Position numbers and translations under genes: made by a program. From contig JBJHBT010000001.1 of the NCBI GenBank assembly GCA_050485645.1, positions 1-64,000 on the forward strand: a stretch of DNA of 64,000 nucleotides. Direction: 5' to 3'. Below the pieces are notes generated by a model, which had not been told where the DNA came from, made no database searches, and was given only the letters and a program-made list of their open reading frames with translations. Origin of the DNA: JBJHBP01 sp050485645 (GTDB lineage Bacteria; Pseudomonadota; Gammaproteobacteria; Steroidobacterales; Rariloculaceae). Numbering within the stretch: position 1 is the first letter of the stretch; the number at the start of each line of letters is the position of its first letter. Shown here one piece after another: positions 36,425 to 44,771 of the stretch.

Positions 36425-37753
36425 ATGGACATCCGCAGGACACTGGTCGGATTCGCAACAGCTTTCATCGTGTTCACGCTGGCTGGCTGTGGCAGCAGCT
36501 CCGACAGCAGTCCGCCGCCGAACGTTCCCCCGCCAATACTGCCTCCACCGGTGGCAGCCGTCCTGCCGCTACTGGCCATCGACACCGAGAACGGCGTCGA
36601 GATCCTCAACCGCGAGAACTACATCAACGCCACCGCGCGACTGACGGATGAAAGCGGACAAACGCTGCTGGACGGAACGACGCTGCAGATACGCGGCCGC
36701 GGCAACTCCACCTGGAACTACCCCAAGAAACCCTATCGACTGCGCTTCACGACGCGAACCGAAGTGCTTGGCATGCCCGCCAATCGCCACTGGGTCCTGC
36801 TGGCGAACTACCTCGACAAGTCGTTGCTGCGCAATGAGCTCGCCTTCGAGTTCAGCGAGCGCGTTGGCCTGGCCTGGACGCCGCGCAGCGTTCAGGTGGT
36901 GCTGGAGCTGAACGGGGAGTATCAGGGCATCTATCAGTTGACCGAGCATGTCCGCGTGGATACGGATCGCGTCAATATTCCTCAACTCAATGCCGCCGAT
37001 GGCCTCGACGCGGAACTCGTCACCGGCGGTTATCTGATGGAAGTCGACCAGCGGTTGGGCGAAGACTATTGTCCGATTACACCTCAGGGCGTATCGCTGT
37101 GTTTCGGCGACCCGGACACGCTGCTGCAACCGGGCTGGGAAGCACACAAGGCCTACATCGACGACTATATTCATGCAACCGAAGTCTCGATTTACGGCCT
37201 TGACCCCGGGCATCCGGATACCGGCTACGCCGCCTACATCGATGTCGATTCCGCGGTCGACTTCTACCTGGTCCACGAACTGTTCAAGAACGTGGACTCC
37301 AATTTCTTCTCCAGTCTGTTTCTGTACAAGCAGCGTGGCGGTCCCATCTACTTCGGGCCGGTCTGGGACTTCGACCTGGCGGCGGGCAACGCGCAGTTCT
37401 TCGGCGCCGGCACGCCAACCGGATGGCACACGCGGCTGGACACCCGTGGAGCCAACTGGTTCACCAGGTTGTTCGACGATCCGGGCTTCGATCAGCGGGT
37501 ACGCGAACGCTGGATGGAACTCCAGTCAACCGGTGTGATTGAAGGCCTGTTCCTCTTCATCGACCGTCGTGAGGCGTGGCTCAGTCAGGTTCAGGAACAG
37601 AACTTCGAACTGTGGGACATCCTCCACACAGTGATTCCCGCGCCCGGCGAAGGTCTTAGTCCGGTACTGGGTCCATGGGAAGAGCACGTCGGGGCGCTGC
37701 GCTCCTGGCTGACCGAGCGCGTTGCCTGGATGGACGCCGAGTTCCATCCCTGA
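36425..37753 (+). CDS. CotH-kinase-family lipoprotein
   Basis: A 442-residue lipoprotein: signal peptide ending in LAGC (lipobox), a Ser/Pro-rich linker, then a CotH domain with TLQIRGRGNSTWNYPKKPYRL, NYLDKSLLRNELAFEFSE, the EYQGIYQLTEHV block and FGPVWDFDLAAGN. CotH proteins are atypical kinases, known in spore coats and polysaccharide-linked proteins; in Gram-negatives the role is unclear. GTG at 36416 or ATG at 36425 can start it. It stands alone after the stomatin gene. Confidence 0.88.
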   Translation: MDIRRTLVGFATAFIVFTLAGCGSSSDSSPPPNVPPPILPPPVAAVLPLLAIDTENGVEILNRENYINATARLTDESGQTLLDGTTLQIRGRGNSTWNYPKKPYRLRFTTRTEVLGMPANRHWVLLANYLDKSLLRNELAFEFSERVGLAWTPRSVQVVLELNGEYQGIYQLTEHVRVDTDRVNIPQLNAADGLDAELVTGGYLMEVDQRLGEDYCPITPQGVSLCFGDPDTLLQPGWEAHKAYIDDYIHATEVSIYGLDPGHPDTGYAAYIDVDSAVDFYLVHELFKNVDSNFFSSLFLYKQRGGPIYFGPVWDFDLAAGNAQFFGAGTPTGWHTRLDTRGANWFTRLFDDPGFDQRVRERWMELQSTGVIEGLFLFIDRREAWLSQVQEQNFELWDILHTVIPAPGEGLSPVLGPWEEHVGALRSWLTERVAWMDAEFHP

Positions 37754-37895
37754 TCTGTCCTGAACAGACCCGAACAGTGCAGCGTTCTGTATGATCTGCC
37801 AGGTTTTGCTTGCCTGAGCTGCCTGATTCAGCCTTCCGCTTTCTGTTCGGAACTGTTCCCGCTTGGACGCCGAACTCGTACTTGCCCTGCAAATG

Positions 37896-37916
37896 TAGTA
37901 CGTACTAATATTAGTA
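37896..37916. promoter_or_regulatory. Two overlapping palindromes ahead of the SRPBCC-ArsR operon
   Basis: TAGTACGTACTA (37896-37907) and TACTAATATTAGTA (37903-37916) are both perfect palindromes and share five bases. They lie in an AT-rich island about 50 bp ahead of the operon that ends with an ArsR-type repressor gene. Such dyads are typical operators for winged-helix repressors, so autoregulation is the likely role. Confidence 0.6.
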
Positions 37917-37961
37917 TTTGCTTATATACTAGCTCGAAACCACAGGCGACGAGGGCTCGCA

Positions 37962-38600
37962 ATGACTATCGACGTCGAACGACATCTGGGCGGAGCGCAA
38001 CGGTCCGTCACCGCACTTGAGCGCGACGGCAAACCCGCACGCGCGGTAACGCTTACCCGCACCTATGACACCGATATAGCCGACCTGTGGGAAGCGATAT
38101 CGAGCGTCGAGCGTCTTCCCCGCTGGTTCCTTCCTGTGGAAGGCGATCTCAGGCCAGGTGGCCGCTATCAACTCAAGGGTAATGCCGGCGGCACCATCAC
38201 CCGCTGCGAACCGCCTGCCCTGCTGGCGCTGACATGGGAGATGTTCGGCGATGTCAGCTGGGTGAACGTGGAGCTGGAGAAAAAATCGGACAACCGCACC
38301 CGACTCATTTTGACGCATACCGCGCACGTCAGCGACCACTGGACGCAATTCGGCCCCGGTGCCGCCGGCGTGGGCTGGGAGCTGGGCCTGATGGGGCTTG
38401 CGCTGCACCTTGCAGACCCGCAGGCTGTCTTCGACGAAGCGGAATTCTCCACATCGCCTCAGGCACGGGCGTTTATCACCGGCAGCAGTCACGCCTGGGG
38501 CGAAGCCGCCATTGCCAGTGGCGAAGACCCGGGGTCCGCGCGCCGCGCCGCACTGGCCACCGAATCGTTCTACACAGGCCTTCCGCCAGCACAGAGTTGA
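37962..38600 (+). CDS. SRPBCC-family (AHSA1-like) protein
   Basis: A 212-residue protein of the START-like/AHSA1 group. TRTYDTDIADLWEAISSVERLPRWFLPVEGD spans the typical start of the domain, and LRPGGRYQLKGNAGGTIT and ALTWEMFGDVSWVNVELE follow. These proteins bind hydrophobic ligands in a helix-grip fold and often pair with an ArsR repressor, as here (one-base TGATG overlap). The ligand is unknown. Putting the SRPBCC gene first and the regulator second is the reverse of many similar pairs. Confidence 0.88.
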   Translation: MTIDVERHLGGAQRSVTALERDGKPARAVTLTRTYDTDIADLWEAISSVERLPRWFLPVEGDLRPGGRYQLKGNAGGTITRCEPPALLALTWEMFGDVSWVNVELEKKSDNRTRLILTHTAHVSDHWTQFGPGAAGVGWELGLMGLALHLADPQAVFDEAEFSTSPQARAFITGSSHAWGEAAIASGEDPGSARRAALATESFYTGLPPAQS

Positions 38601-38959
38601 TGCACGCTCTCGACATTCTCGGCGATCCTGTGCGGCGTCGGATTCTTGAACTGCTGGCGCAGGGCGAGCAGTCATCGGGACAGATCGCCGCCGTCATCGG
38701 CAGGCAATTCGGCATCACGCAGGCGGCTGTCTCGCAACATCTGAAAGTGCTGCGTGACCATGGCTTCGCCATCGTTCAGCCGGAGGGAACCCGGCGTATC
38801 TATCGTGTGGGCTCGACACCACTGCGAGAGGTCGATCAGTGGCTGGATGCGTTCCGGCACTTCTGGAACCCGAAGCTCGATGCACTGGCCACGGAGGTGG
38901 CACGAGGCAAACGGCGCCGCGACAAGGCCTCCGGCGCGCGTGGGAGAATGCCCGGCTGA
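38600..38959 (+). CDS. ArsR-family winged-helix repressor
   Basis: A 119-residue DNA-binding protein. DILGDPVRRRILELLAQGEQSSGQI begins the winged helix, and ITQAAVSQHLKVLRDHGFAIVQPEGTRRIYRV contains the recognition helix and wing. No metal-binding ELCVCDL motif is present, so it belongs to the non-metal group that pairs with AHSA1 proteins. It is translationally coupled to the SRPBCC gene. The likely operator is the double palindrome at 37896-37916. Confidence 0.92.
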   Translation: MHALDILGDPVRRRILELLAQGEQSSGQIAAVIGRQFGITQAAVSQHLKVLRDHGFAIVQPEGTRRIYRVGSTPLREVDQWLDAFRHFWNPKLDALATEVARGKRRRDKASGARGRMPG

Positions 38960-39076
38960 CGGGCTGAACAAAGCTGCACCCTGAGGCATTCGTGCGACAA
39001 TACCGCCCGTTAAAGCAGGTGGCAGTCGGCTCTGGCGGCAGCCGGCCCCCTGTCCCGCGACGCTGGAGAGATTGCA

Positions 39077-39859
39077 TTGACTACCCACAAGCCTGTTGAA
39101 AGCTACCTGATGGACATGGACGGCGTCATCATCAGGGAGGATCACCTCGTGCCCGGCGCCGACAGGTTCATCGCACGACTGCGCGAAGCCGGTCGACGAT
39201 TCCTGATACTCACCAACAACTCGCGCCACGCTCCACGCGACCTTGCGGCGCATCTTCGTCGTCTGGGGCTCGACGTCACCGACAGCGACATCTGGACTTC
39301 AGCCCTCGCCACAGCGCGCTTCCTCGACGATCAGCGACCCAACGGCACCGCGTTCGTCATCGGTGAAAGTGGGCTCACAACCGCCCTGTACGAAGCAGGC
39401 TATACGCAAACCGACCATTCGCCGGACTATGTGGTGCTGGGCGAGACCCGTACTTACAGTTTCGAGCGCATCACGCAGGCCGCCCGTCTGATCATCGCCG
39501 GCGCCCGCTTCATCGCCACGAATCCCGACGACACCAGCCCTTCGCCGGAAGGACCGCTGCCGGCCACCGGCTCCGTCGCCGCGATGATCTCACGCGCTTC
39601 CGGCGTGCAGCCGTACTACGTGGGCAAACCGAACCCGCTGATGATGCGATCCGCGTTGCGTGCCATCGAGGCGCATTCGCAGACGACGGTCATGATTGGC
39701 GACCGGATGAACACGGATATCATCTCCGGCATCGAGGCGGGCATGCGGACGGTGCTGGTGCTGACAGGCAGCACAAATCGGGCGCAGGCGGAAAAATTCC
39801 CGTTCCGACCAACGCGTATCGCCGAGTCCATTGCCGATCTGGTCGGCGAGATCGAATGA
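39077..39859 (+). CDS. HAD-superfamily hydrolase, subfamily IIA (NagD type)
   Basis: A 260-residue phosphatase. Motif I DMDGVIIRED holds the nucleophile Asp and acid Asp, ILTNNSR gives motif II, Lys in VGKPNPLMM motif III, and GDRMNTDIISGIEAGM motif IV. Family members dephosphorylate small phosphates such as nucleotides or sugar phosphates in the cytoplasm. The start is TTG at 39077 with GGAGAG just upstream; no better codon is close. It is transcribed alone. Confidence 0.9.
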   Translation: MTTHKPVESYLMDMDGVIIREDHLVPGADRFIARLREAGRRFLILTNNSRHAPRDLAAHLRRLGLDVTDSDIWTSALATARFLDDQRPNGTAFVIGESGLTTALYEAGYTQTDHSPDYVVLGETRTYSFERITQAARLIIAGARFIATNPDDTSPSPEGPLPATGSVAAMISRASGVQPYYVGKPNPLMMRSALRAIEAHSQTTVMIGDRMNTDIISGIEAGMRTVLVLTGSTNRAQAEKFPFRPTRIAESIADLVGEIE

Positions 39860-39907
39860 CGATCGAAGGAGCGCGGGCGCAGCCCGAGTGCCGCACCCTG
39901 CCCTGCT

Positions 39908-40369
39908 TCACCGTTCGGTCAGACGACCGCGCAGTGCGCCAACCGGATATTCTTCGTTGATCACGACCAGGTAGTACTGGTCCGGCGAGGCGAGAATGGT
40001 TGCAACGATATTCGCGCGTGTGGATATCCTGCTGCCGGCAGCCGTCCCCGCGTCGCTACGCTCAATCGCGATGGGCACTGCGATATTACCCTGCGCGCCG
40101 CCTTCACCCATGCGCAGATGCATCGCGGTGGGCCTTGCGATGTTGGAGTAATTGACGCGCACGCTTACCTCGTTGCTGTCGGGATTCAGGGTGACCGTCG
40201 CCTCGCCCAGCCCATCCGGATCGCCTGATGCCACAGGCCCTGCCAGATTGACTCTGAATGTGGTCTCGGCGCCGAACGCCGACACCGGCACACAGACCAC
40301 GCCCATCACCACCGCCACGAGTCCGGCGCCGCGAATACCGGCCTTCGTTCGAACAACGTCTGTTTTCAT
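39908..40369 (-). CDS. Exported CHRD-domain protein
   Basis: A 153-residue protein with a signal peptide (hydrophobic about 13-32, VSAFGAE cleavage) and a CHRD fold: ATVTLNPDSNEVSVRVNYSNI, AMHLRMGEGGAQG and the closing EEYPVGALRGRL, which is the typical end of bacterial CHRD domains. The function in bacteria is unknown. It lies 30 bp after the gene at 40400-41851 on the same strand and may share its transcript. Confidence 0.85.
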   Translation of the reverse strand: MKTDVVRTKAGIRGAGLVAVVMGVVCVPVSAFGAETTFRVNLAGPVASGDPDGLGEATVTLNPDSNEVSVRVNYSNIARPTAMHLRMGEGGAQGNIAVPIAIERSDAGTAAGSRISTRANIVATILASPDQYYLVVINEEYPVGALRGRLTER

Positions 40370-40399
40370 ATCGGATATGTCCTTGCTCGCCTGTGCGAA

Positions 40400-41851
40400 T
40401 CAGTCGCCAATGCGCCTGAACGTGACCGGCATCGTGCCCTGGATATTGAAGATGCCACCTTCCAGCGTGCCTTCGTCCGTCAGCGTGACGGCGGCATTCC
40501 AGGGATCGACATTGGGGAACGTGAAGTTCAGGTCGCGACCACTGACTCGGAACTGACGAAGCGGCCGATCGATTTCGCCCAGCGTGGTACCGACAAGTCG
40601 GCTGCTGACAGTGCCATCGGCATTCCTCGTGAACTCCAGCTCGATATCAAGATCGATGGTCACGATGCGCGGTCGACCAACCCAGCGTCCTTCCAGGGCA
40701 TCGGCAACCTCCGCGGCCACACGCACCGGCGTCTGCGGCGGTTCCTCTTTCGGGTTGGCGCGCTCGTAGCGATTGGTTTCGATGAAGTAGCGGACGATGG
40801 TATTGCCTTCATGGCAGGCATATTCAGGCCACCAGTATTCGCCGTCGTGCCGCATCGGATAGCGGACTGTAAACGGCTCACTGAGTACCAGCGGATCCTC
40901 GGTGGTGATCTCGTACAGCCATACTTCGTCGTTGAGACGAACAAGCCGCTCGGTGGTCTTCATCTGGTCACTGGCCGGAAAACGGTTCCCGGGAGGTGAG
41001 CCCTGCACGGCCAGGTTGATCAACGGATTGTTGATCGGCATGCCGTCCTTGTAGTTCGTGGTTTCGACAACCAGCGTGGTGCCTTCCCAGCGACCGCGCG
41101 AATCGCCCAGCCATTGACGGATATTGCTGTCCAGATGAGGACGACCGTCAGTAGGAATGACGCGTGCGTCGTGGATCATCTCGGTCTCGAATATCACGTA
41201 GCCGGGCGTCTGCCAGATACGAAAGCCGCCATTGTAGCGATACGGCATCATCATCGACGGCATGCCACGCGTCACGCAACGGTCCCAGCTGTCGAAGTTG
41301 TCGACCGTCTCGAACGTGATGTCCTCACCGGGCAGAGCCCAGTCGCTGCCCATCTCATAGGCGCGCAGCTTGGCTTCCGGAGTGAGCTCGGGCAGCAGGC
41401 CGCTGGGCGGGTCGACAATCAGATTGGTCTGCCGCTGAGGAATCCGGTTCGGCTGTCCGGCGCGCATGGCGGCAGAGAGGTTGCCTTCGGCGAGCAGGCG
41501 CTCCATCTGGTTCTCCTGCGCGTGGTACGCCTCCATCCGTTCGTTGTGTTCATCCTCCGGGTGCCAGGCCTGGTTGATGTCGCACGGCGGCTGCCCGGGC
41601 CGGTAGCTGTCCGCGCAGCGCTCCAGGGGCACCCGGGCCGCCTGCATCATGTCCAGCGTGGCCTGAATGTCGGGTTCCCCCCAGGCCGTCATCGGATGCT
41701 GCCAGCCGTTCGGCGTGGCGTGGAAGTGATTGGCCTCGCTGGCCGGACCACGAACCGCGTCGCTGATCTGGGCCTGAAGGACCGAGATCGGCGCCGCGGC
41801 GATTCCGGCCGCAAGCAGCGCGCTGCGCAAAGTTGGATTCACGTTGTACAT
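40400..41851 (-). CDS. Conserved exported protein of unknown function
   Basis: A 483-residue protein that I cannot assign to a named family. A signal peptide (LLAAGIAAAPISVLQAQ) is clear. The mature part starts with GWQHPMTAWGEPDIQATLDMM-type sequence (two adjoining blocks), and mid-protein blocks include RPHLDSNIRQWLGDSRGRWEGTTLVVETTN and TERLVRLNDEVWLYEITTEDP, followed by beta-rich segments. Cysteines near the N-terminus (ERC, PPC) may pair. ATG 41851 has a textbook AGGAGGGGG site; the frame is open further to 41983 without one. It is followed by a CHRD gene. Confidence 0.8.
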   Translation of the reverse strand: MYNVNPTLRSALLAAGIAAAPISVLQAQISDAVRGPASEANHFHATPNGWQHPMTAWGEPDIQATLDMMQAARVPLERCADSYRPGQPPCDINQAWHPEDEHNERMEAYHAQENQMERLLAEGNLSAAMRAGQPNRIPQRQTNLIVDPPSGLLPELTPEAKLRAYEMGSDWALPGEDITFETVDNFDSWDRCVTRGMPSMMMPYRYNGGFRIWQTPGYVIFETEMIHDARVIPTDGRPHLDSNIRQWLGDSRGRWEGTTLVVETTNYKDGMPINNPLINLAVQGSPPGNRFPASDQMKTTERLVRLNDEVWLYEITTEDPLVLSEPFTVRYPMRHDGEYWWPEYACHEGNTIVRYFIETNRYERANPKEEPPQTPVRVAAEVADALEGRWVGRPRIVTIDLDIELEFTRNADGTVSSRLVGTTLGEIDRPLRQFRVSGRDLNFTFPNVDPWNAAVTLTDEGTLEGGIFNIQGTMPVTFRRIGD

Positions 41852-42050
41852 TCCCCCTCCTGTGACATCGGCGTTACGCCATGTCCGGCAATCCTGAGCA
41901 GTTAAAGGTAGCTCGCGGCCGGGTGCAAGTCCACCGGCAGGCCCGAACCCGTCGCTCAGCGGCCATGGTCGTTTCTCGGCCACGGATTGGGGGTAGAATC
42001 AGCTGCAGGCACATGCATCGCCCCGATGCCGGATCGACCAGGAGTCCATC

Positions 42051-42623
42051 GTGAAAATCAAATTCGTCCTGTCCGCCATGATGATCGTGGGACTCGTCGC
42101 CACCGCCAATGCGCAACGTGTTCGCGATGTCACGGATACCGTGGAGCTGTTCCAGTCTATTCCGCATGTGGCACCCTACTTCGAAACCGCCTATGCCTAC
42201 GCGGTATGGCCACGGATCGGTCGAGGCGGTCTGGGAATCGGCGCCAGCCGCGGACGCGGCCAGGCCTATGTCGATGGCCAGATGACCGGCTTCAGCACCC
42301 TGCTCGAGGTCAGCATCGGATTCCAGGCCGGGGGCCAAGCCTACCGCCAGGTCATTTTCTTTGAAACCCGCGAAGCGTATGAGCGATTCACGCGCGATAC
42401 GTACGAATTCGACGCCCAGGCGCAGGCCGTAGCCGTGACAGCCAGCGCCGAAGCCGGCGCGGGGACCAGCGGTGCGCGGGCTTCGGCCGGCGCAGGCAAT
42501 CCGAACACCGCGATTGGCGGCGGCTACACCAACGGCATGCAGATATTCACCATGGCAGAAGGCGGCCTGATGTACAGAGCCACCATCGCCGGGCAACGTT
42601 ACCGCTTCCAGTCCGCGAACTGA
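42051..42623 (+). CDS. SYLF/YSC84-domain exported protein
   Basis: A 190-residue protein with a signal peptide (to NAQR, about 21). The SYLF lipid-binding domain is suggested by VAPYFETAYAYAVWPRIGRGG, split in two blocks, RGRGQAYVDGQMTGFSTLLEVSIGFQAGGQAY and FFETREAYERF. A low-complexity Ala/Gly segment (about 125-155) interrupts it. SYLF proteins bind phosphoinositides in eukaryotes; the bacterial role is unknown, probably at the envelope. A hairpin follows directly after the stop. Confidence 0.82.
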   Translation: MKIKFVLSAMMIVGLVATANAQRVRDVTDTVELFQSIPHVAPYFETAYAYAVWPRIGRGGLGIGASRGRGQAYVDGQMTGFSTLLEVSIGFQAGGQAYRQVIFFETREAYERFTRDTYEFDAQAQAVAVTASAEAGAGTSGARASAGAGNPNTAIGGGYTNGMQIFTMAEGGLMYRATIAGQRYRFQSAN

Positions 42624-42629
42624 CCTGTT

Positions 42630-42648
42630 CCGGCGCGCAACGCGCCGG
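42630..42648 (+). terminator. Hairpin after the SYLF gene
   Basis: Perfect 8-bp GC stem CCGGCGCG / CGCGCCGG with a 3-base loop, 6 bases after the stop codon. It lacks a T tract, so termination strength is uncertain. The following 240 bases hold no gene until the CsbD promoter. Confidence 0.5.
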
Positions 42649-42889
42649 CATGCCAATGTGGCGGATGCCGTCGTGCGCGGCGTCCGCCCCGCGGGGCCGT
42701 CGGGCGTCCGCGCCCCCTTCCTCTGCTGAGCCTTCCGAAGTGTTGTCGAAGGACGACACAGGAACCTGCGAACCGCCTTCCGGTTCGTGTGGCCTCGCTG
42801 AACCCGGCTGCCGGAAATTCGCGCGGCCGATCACCGGAACCCGGGCAGGACACGGCAAACAGACCATCTTCCACACGCGGCCGGCATGT

Positions 42890-42905
42890 TGGCATCGATC
42901 TTGCT
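42890..42905 (+). promoter_or_regulatory. Sigma-54 promoter for CsbD gene 1
   Basis: TGGCATCGATCTTGCT matches the -24/-12 consensus TGGCAC-N5-TTGCW with exact spacing and one base off (T for C). Transcription would start about 12 bases downstream, some 50 bases before the CsbD start. Confidence 0.7.
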
Positions 42906-42966
42906 CTATATATCCCGGAAGGGGGATGCGATATCCGCCCTCATAACGATACAAAGGAGATCGGCC

Positions 42967-43167
42967 ATGAACTGGGATCGAATTGAAGGTAACTGGAAGG
43001 TGATCAAAGGCAATGCGCGTCAGAACTGGGGCAAGCTCACTGACGACGACTGGGATCTCGTGCAAGGCAAGCGCGAAGAACTGATCGGGCGGATTCAGAA
43101 CCGCTACGGCAAGGCACGCGACGAAGCTGAACGCGAAGTCGACGAGTGGGCGAAGAAGATCGACTGA
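42967..43167 (+). CDS. CsbD-family stress protein 1
   Basis: A 66-residue hydrophilic, helical protein. MNWDRIEGNWK, GNARQNWGKLTDDD and the C-terminal RYGKARDEAEREVDEWAKKI are the CsbD pattern. Members are general-stress proteins with no defined biochemistry. AAAGGAG lies 8 bases before the ATG. A near relative is encoded at 60821-61021. A sigma-54-type promoter precedes it, unlike the sigma-B control known for Bacillus CsbD. Confidence 0.93.
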   Translation: MNWDRIEGNWKVIKGNARQNWGKLTDDDWDLVQGKREELIGRIQNRYGKARDEAEREVDEWAKKID

Positions 43168-43214
43168 AAGGAATCCCGAATGCAGGCAGATTCATGACAG
43201 CAAGGAGCAGGTCA

Positions 43215-43790
43215 ATGCATACACAATCAGCAATATCGGCGAAACCAGCAGCGTCGGCCGCTTGTGCGGCACTTCTGCTGGCCCTCGCCTCACCGGCAAT
43301 GGCCAGTAACCCGGACGGACTCTATCTGGGCGCTGGCTATGGCGACTTCTCAACCCGGATCGATTCTATCGACGACGTTGATATCAGCTTCAGCGCCGAC
43401 GATGACGCGTTCAAGGTCTTCGCAGGCTGGCGGTTCAACCGCCTGCTTTCGGTGGAATTGAACTACATCGACTTCGGAACCGCTCGTGCCGGCACCGACG
43501 CGCTGGCCATAGCGGCGGAGACGACAGCGCTTGCCCCCTACGTGGTCGGCACCCTCCCCATCGGTCCGCTGGAGCTGTACGGTAAGGTTGGCATGCTCTT
43601 TTACGATGTCGATGTGCGTACAAGCTTTGACGCACAGATCGATGAGAGCGGACGCGATCTCACGTACGGTGTCGGCATCGGTGCAACGATATTCGATCGC
43701 CTCAATCTGCGCGGCGAGTATGAATGGATTGATATCAGCGAATATCGTGATGCGAACGCATTCTGGGTGAGCGCAAGCTGGCGCTTCTGA
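43215..43790 (+). CDS. Outer-membrane beta-barrel protein
   Basis: A 191-residue protein: a signal peptide (Ala/Leu-rich, cleaved near AMASN) and an eight-stranded OmpA-like/OprF-type barrel with GLYLGAGYGDF, FKVFAGWRFNRLLSVELNYIDFG, VGIGATIFDRLNLRGEYEWIDIS and the terminal FWVSASWRF ending in Phe. The role may be structural or in adhesion. ATG 43215 follows AAGGAGC; in-frame ATGs further upstream (43194, 43146) are less likely. It lies 47 bp after CsbD gene 1 and may be transcribed with it. Confidence 0.88.
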   Translation: MHTQSAISAKPAASAACAALLLALASPAMASNPDGLYLGAGYGDFSTRIDSIDDVDISFSADDDAFKVFAGWRFNRLLSVELNYIDFGTARAGTDALAIAAETTALAPYVVGTLPIGPLELYGKVGMLFYDVDVRTSFDAQIDESGRDLTYGVGIGATIFDRLNLRGEYEWIDISEYRDANAFWVSASWRF

Positions 43791-44132
43791 CGAACACCTC
43801 GTCGCCCTGCGCGTCGAGTATTCCGCGAAAGCCGCATTGGGCACAGGGACGTGCCCGATGCGCACTAACCCGTATTCGGACACCCTGGCACAGACCAACA
43901 ACGTACCGGCGGACCGGATCCTCGAGTGCGCCCGGGCCCGGGTCAGGGCCGGCCGGACGGTCAGGCTCCGACAGGCACCCTCCGTCCCGAGGTCTTCATT
44001 ACCGACTTGACTCACACCGGAGAGTAATACTATAACGTTTTAATGCAGAATGAAGTACCGCCACGCTCAGCGTCTCACAAACAGCCAAGACCGCCTGGTC
44101 CCCAGGCAGCGTCCGGGTCACGGAACGCACCG
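43791..44132. other. Intergenic region with a Zur-like operator
   Basis: Only a 50-codon open frame (43858-44010) is present, without a ribosome-binding site or recognisable product. The right end is AT-rich and holds the palindrome at 44024-44036 and the promoter of the zinc-starvation block. Confidence 0.5.
44024..44036. promoter_or_regulatory. Zur-like operator ahead of DUF1826
   Basis: GTAATACTATAAC is close to the palindromic core GTTATAnTATAAC of gammaproteobacterial Zur boxes and sits in an AT-rich promoter. The genes that follow are typical zinc-starvation genes. A related perfect palindrome precedes the ZIP gene (50517-50529). Confidence 0.6.
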
Positions 44133-44771
44133 ATGGAAGCGATACCACGCAGCCTCACTGTCAGTGCCGTGGCGGACCTCGCCGATATCATGCAACCGGA
44201 CGTCAATATCTGTGTGCTGCGTCGGCGCCTGCACCCGGCCATCCAGACATTCGCCGCGGCCGCCGTCAGCCGCCCACTGCGGCTCAACCGTGCCTGCCCT
44301 GCAGCGGACCAAGGGCTGGACGAGGTATTCGGTGAGCTCCGCGGCCTCGCCGGTTTCGACGCATTCATCGCCGATGTCACGTTCCTTGCGGAACTCTACA
44401 CCACGCTGCTCGACTGCGACTTGCTCGGTGTCAGGCTGCACGTGCTGCGCGGCCCCATGTGCCCGCGATTCCACATCGACCGCGTCGCCGTCAGGCTGTT
44501 GTGTACCTATATCGGACCCACCACCCAATGGCTGGATGACCCGCTGGCGGATCGGCAGCTGCTGGGTGCCGGCGCCAACGGTCGCCACGACGACGACAGC
44601 GGATTGATCCGCGACAGACGCCTCGTGCGCCAGGCACGCGCAGGTGATGTCGCGCTGCTGAAAGGAGAGGCCTTTCCCGGCGCCACAGGCCACGGGGTGA
44701 TCCACCGGTCACCGCCGGATGACATTCCGAGGCTACTGTTCAGTCTGGATGCACTCGCGGAAACACACTGA
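44133..44771 (+). CDS. DUF1826 protein, zinc-starvation associated
   Basis: A 212-residue DUF1826 protein, with blocks DVTFLAELYTTLLDCDLLGVRLHVLRGPMCPRFHID (Cys, His and Asp that could bind metal), RLLCTYIGPTTQWLDD and HRSPPDDIPRLLFSLD. Its function is unknown, but the family usually accompanies COG0523 GTPases under Zur control, as here. An earlier ATG at 44043 lies only 7 bases after the operator and would leave no leader, so ATG 44133 is preferred; this choice is uncertain. It overlaps the next gene by one base (TGATG). Confidence 0.8.
   Translation: MEAIPRSLTVSAVADLADIMQPDVNICVLRRRLHPAIQTFAAAAVSRPLRLNRACPAADQGLDEVFGELRGLAGFDAFIADVTFLAELYTTLLDCDLLGVRLHVLRGPMCPRFHIDRVAVRLLCTYIGPTTQWLDDPLADRQLLGAGANGRHDDDSGLIRDRRLVRQARAGDVALLKGEAFPGATGHGVIHRSPPDDIPRLLFSLDALAETH

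Noticed and set aside
43858..44010. 50-codon plus-strand frame ahead of the DUF1826 gene
   Set aside because: Arg-rich, without a ribosome-binding site or recognisable pattern.
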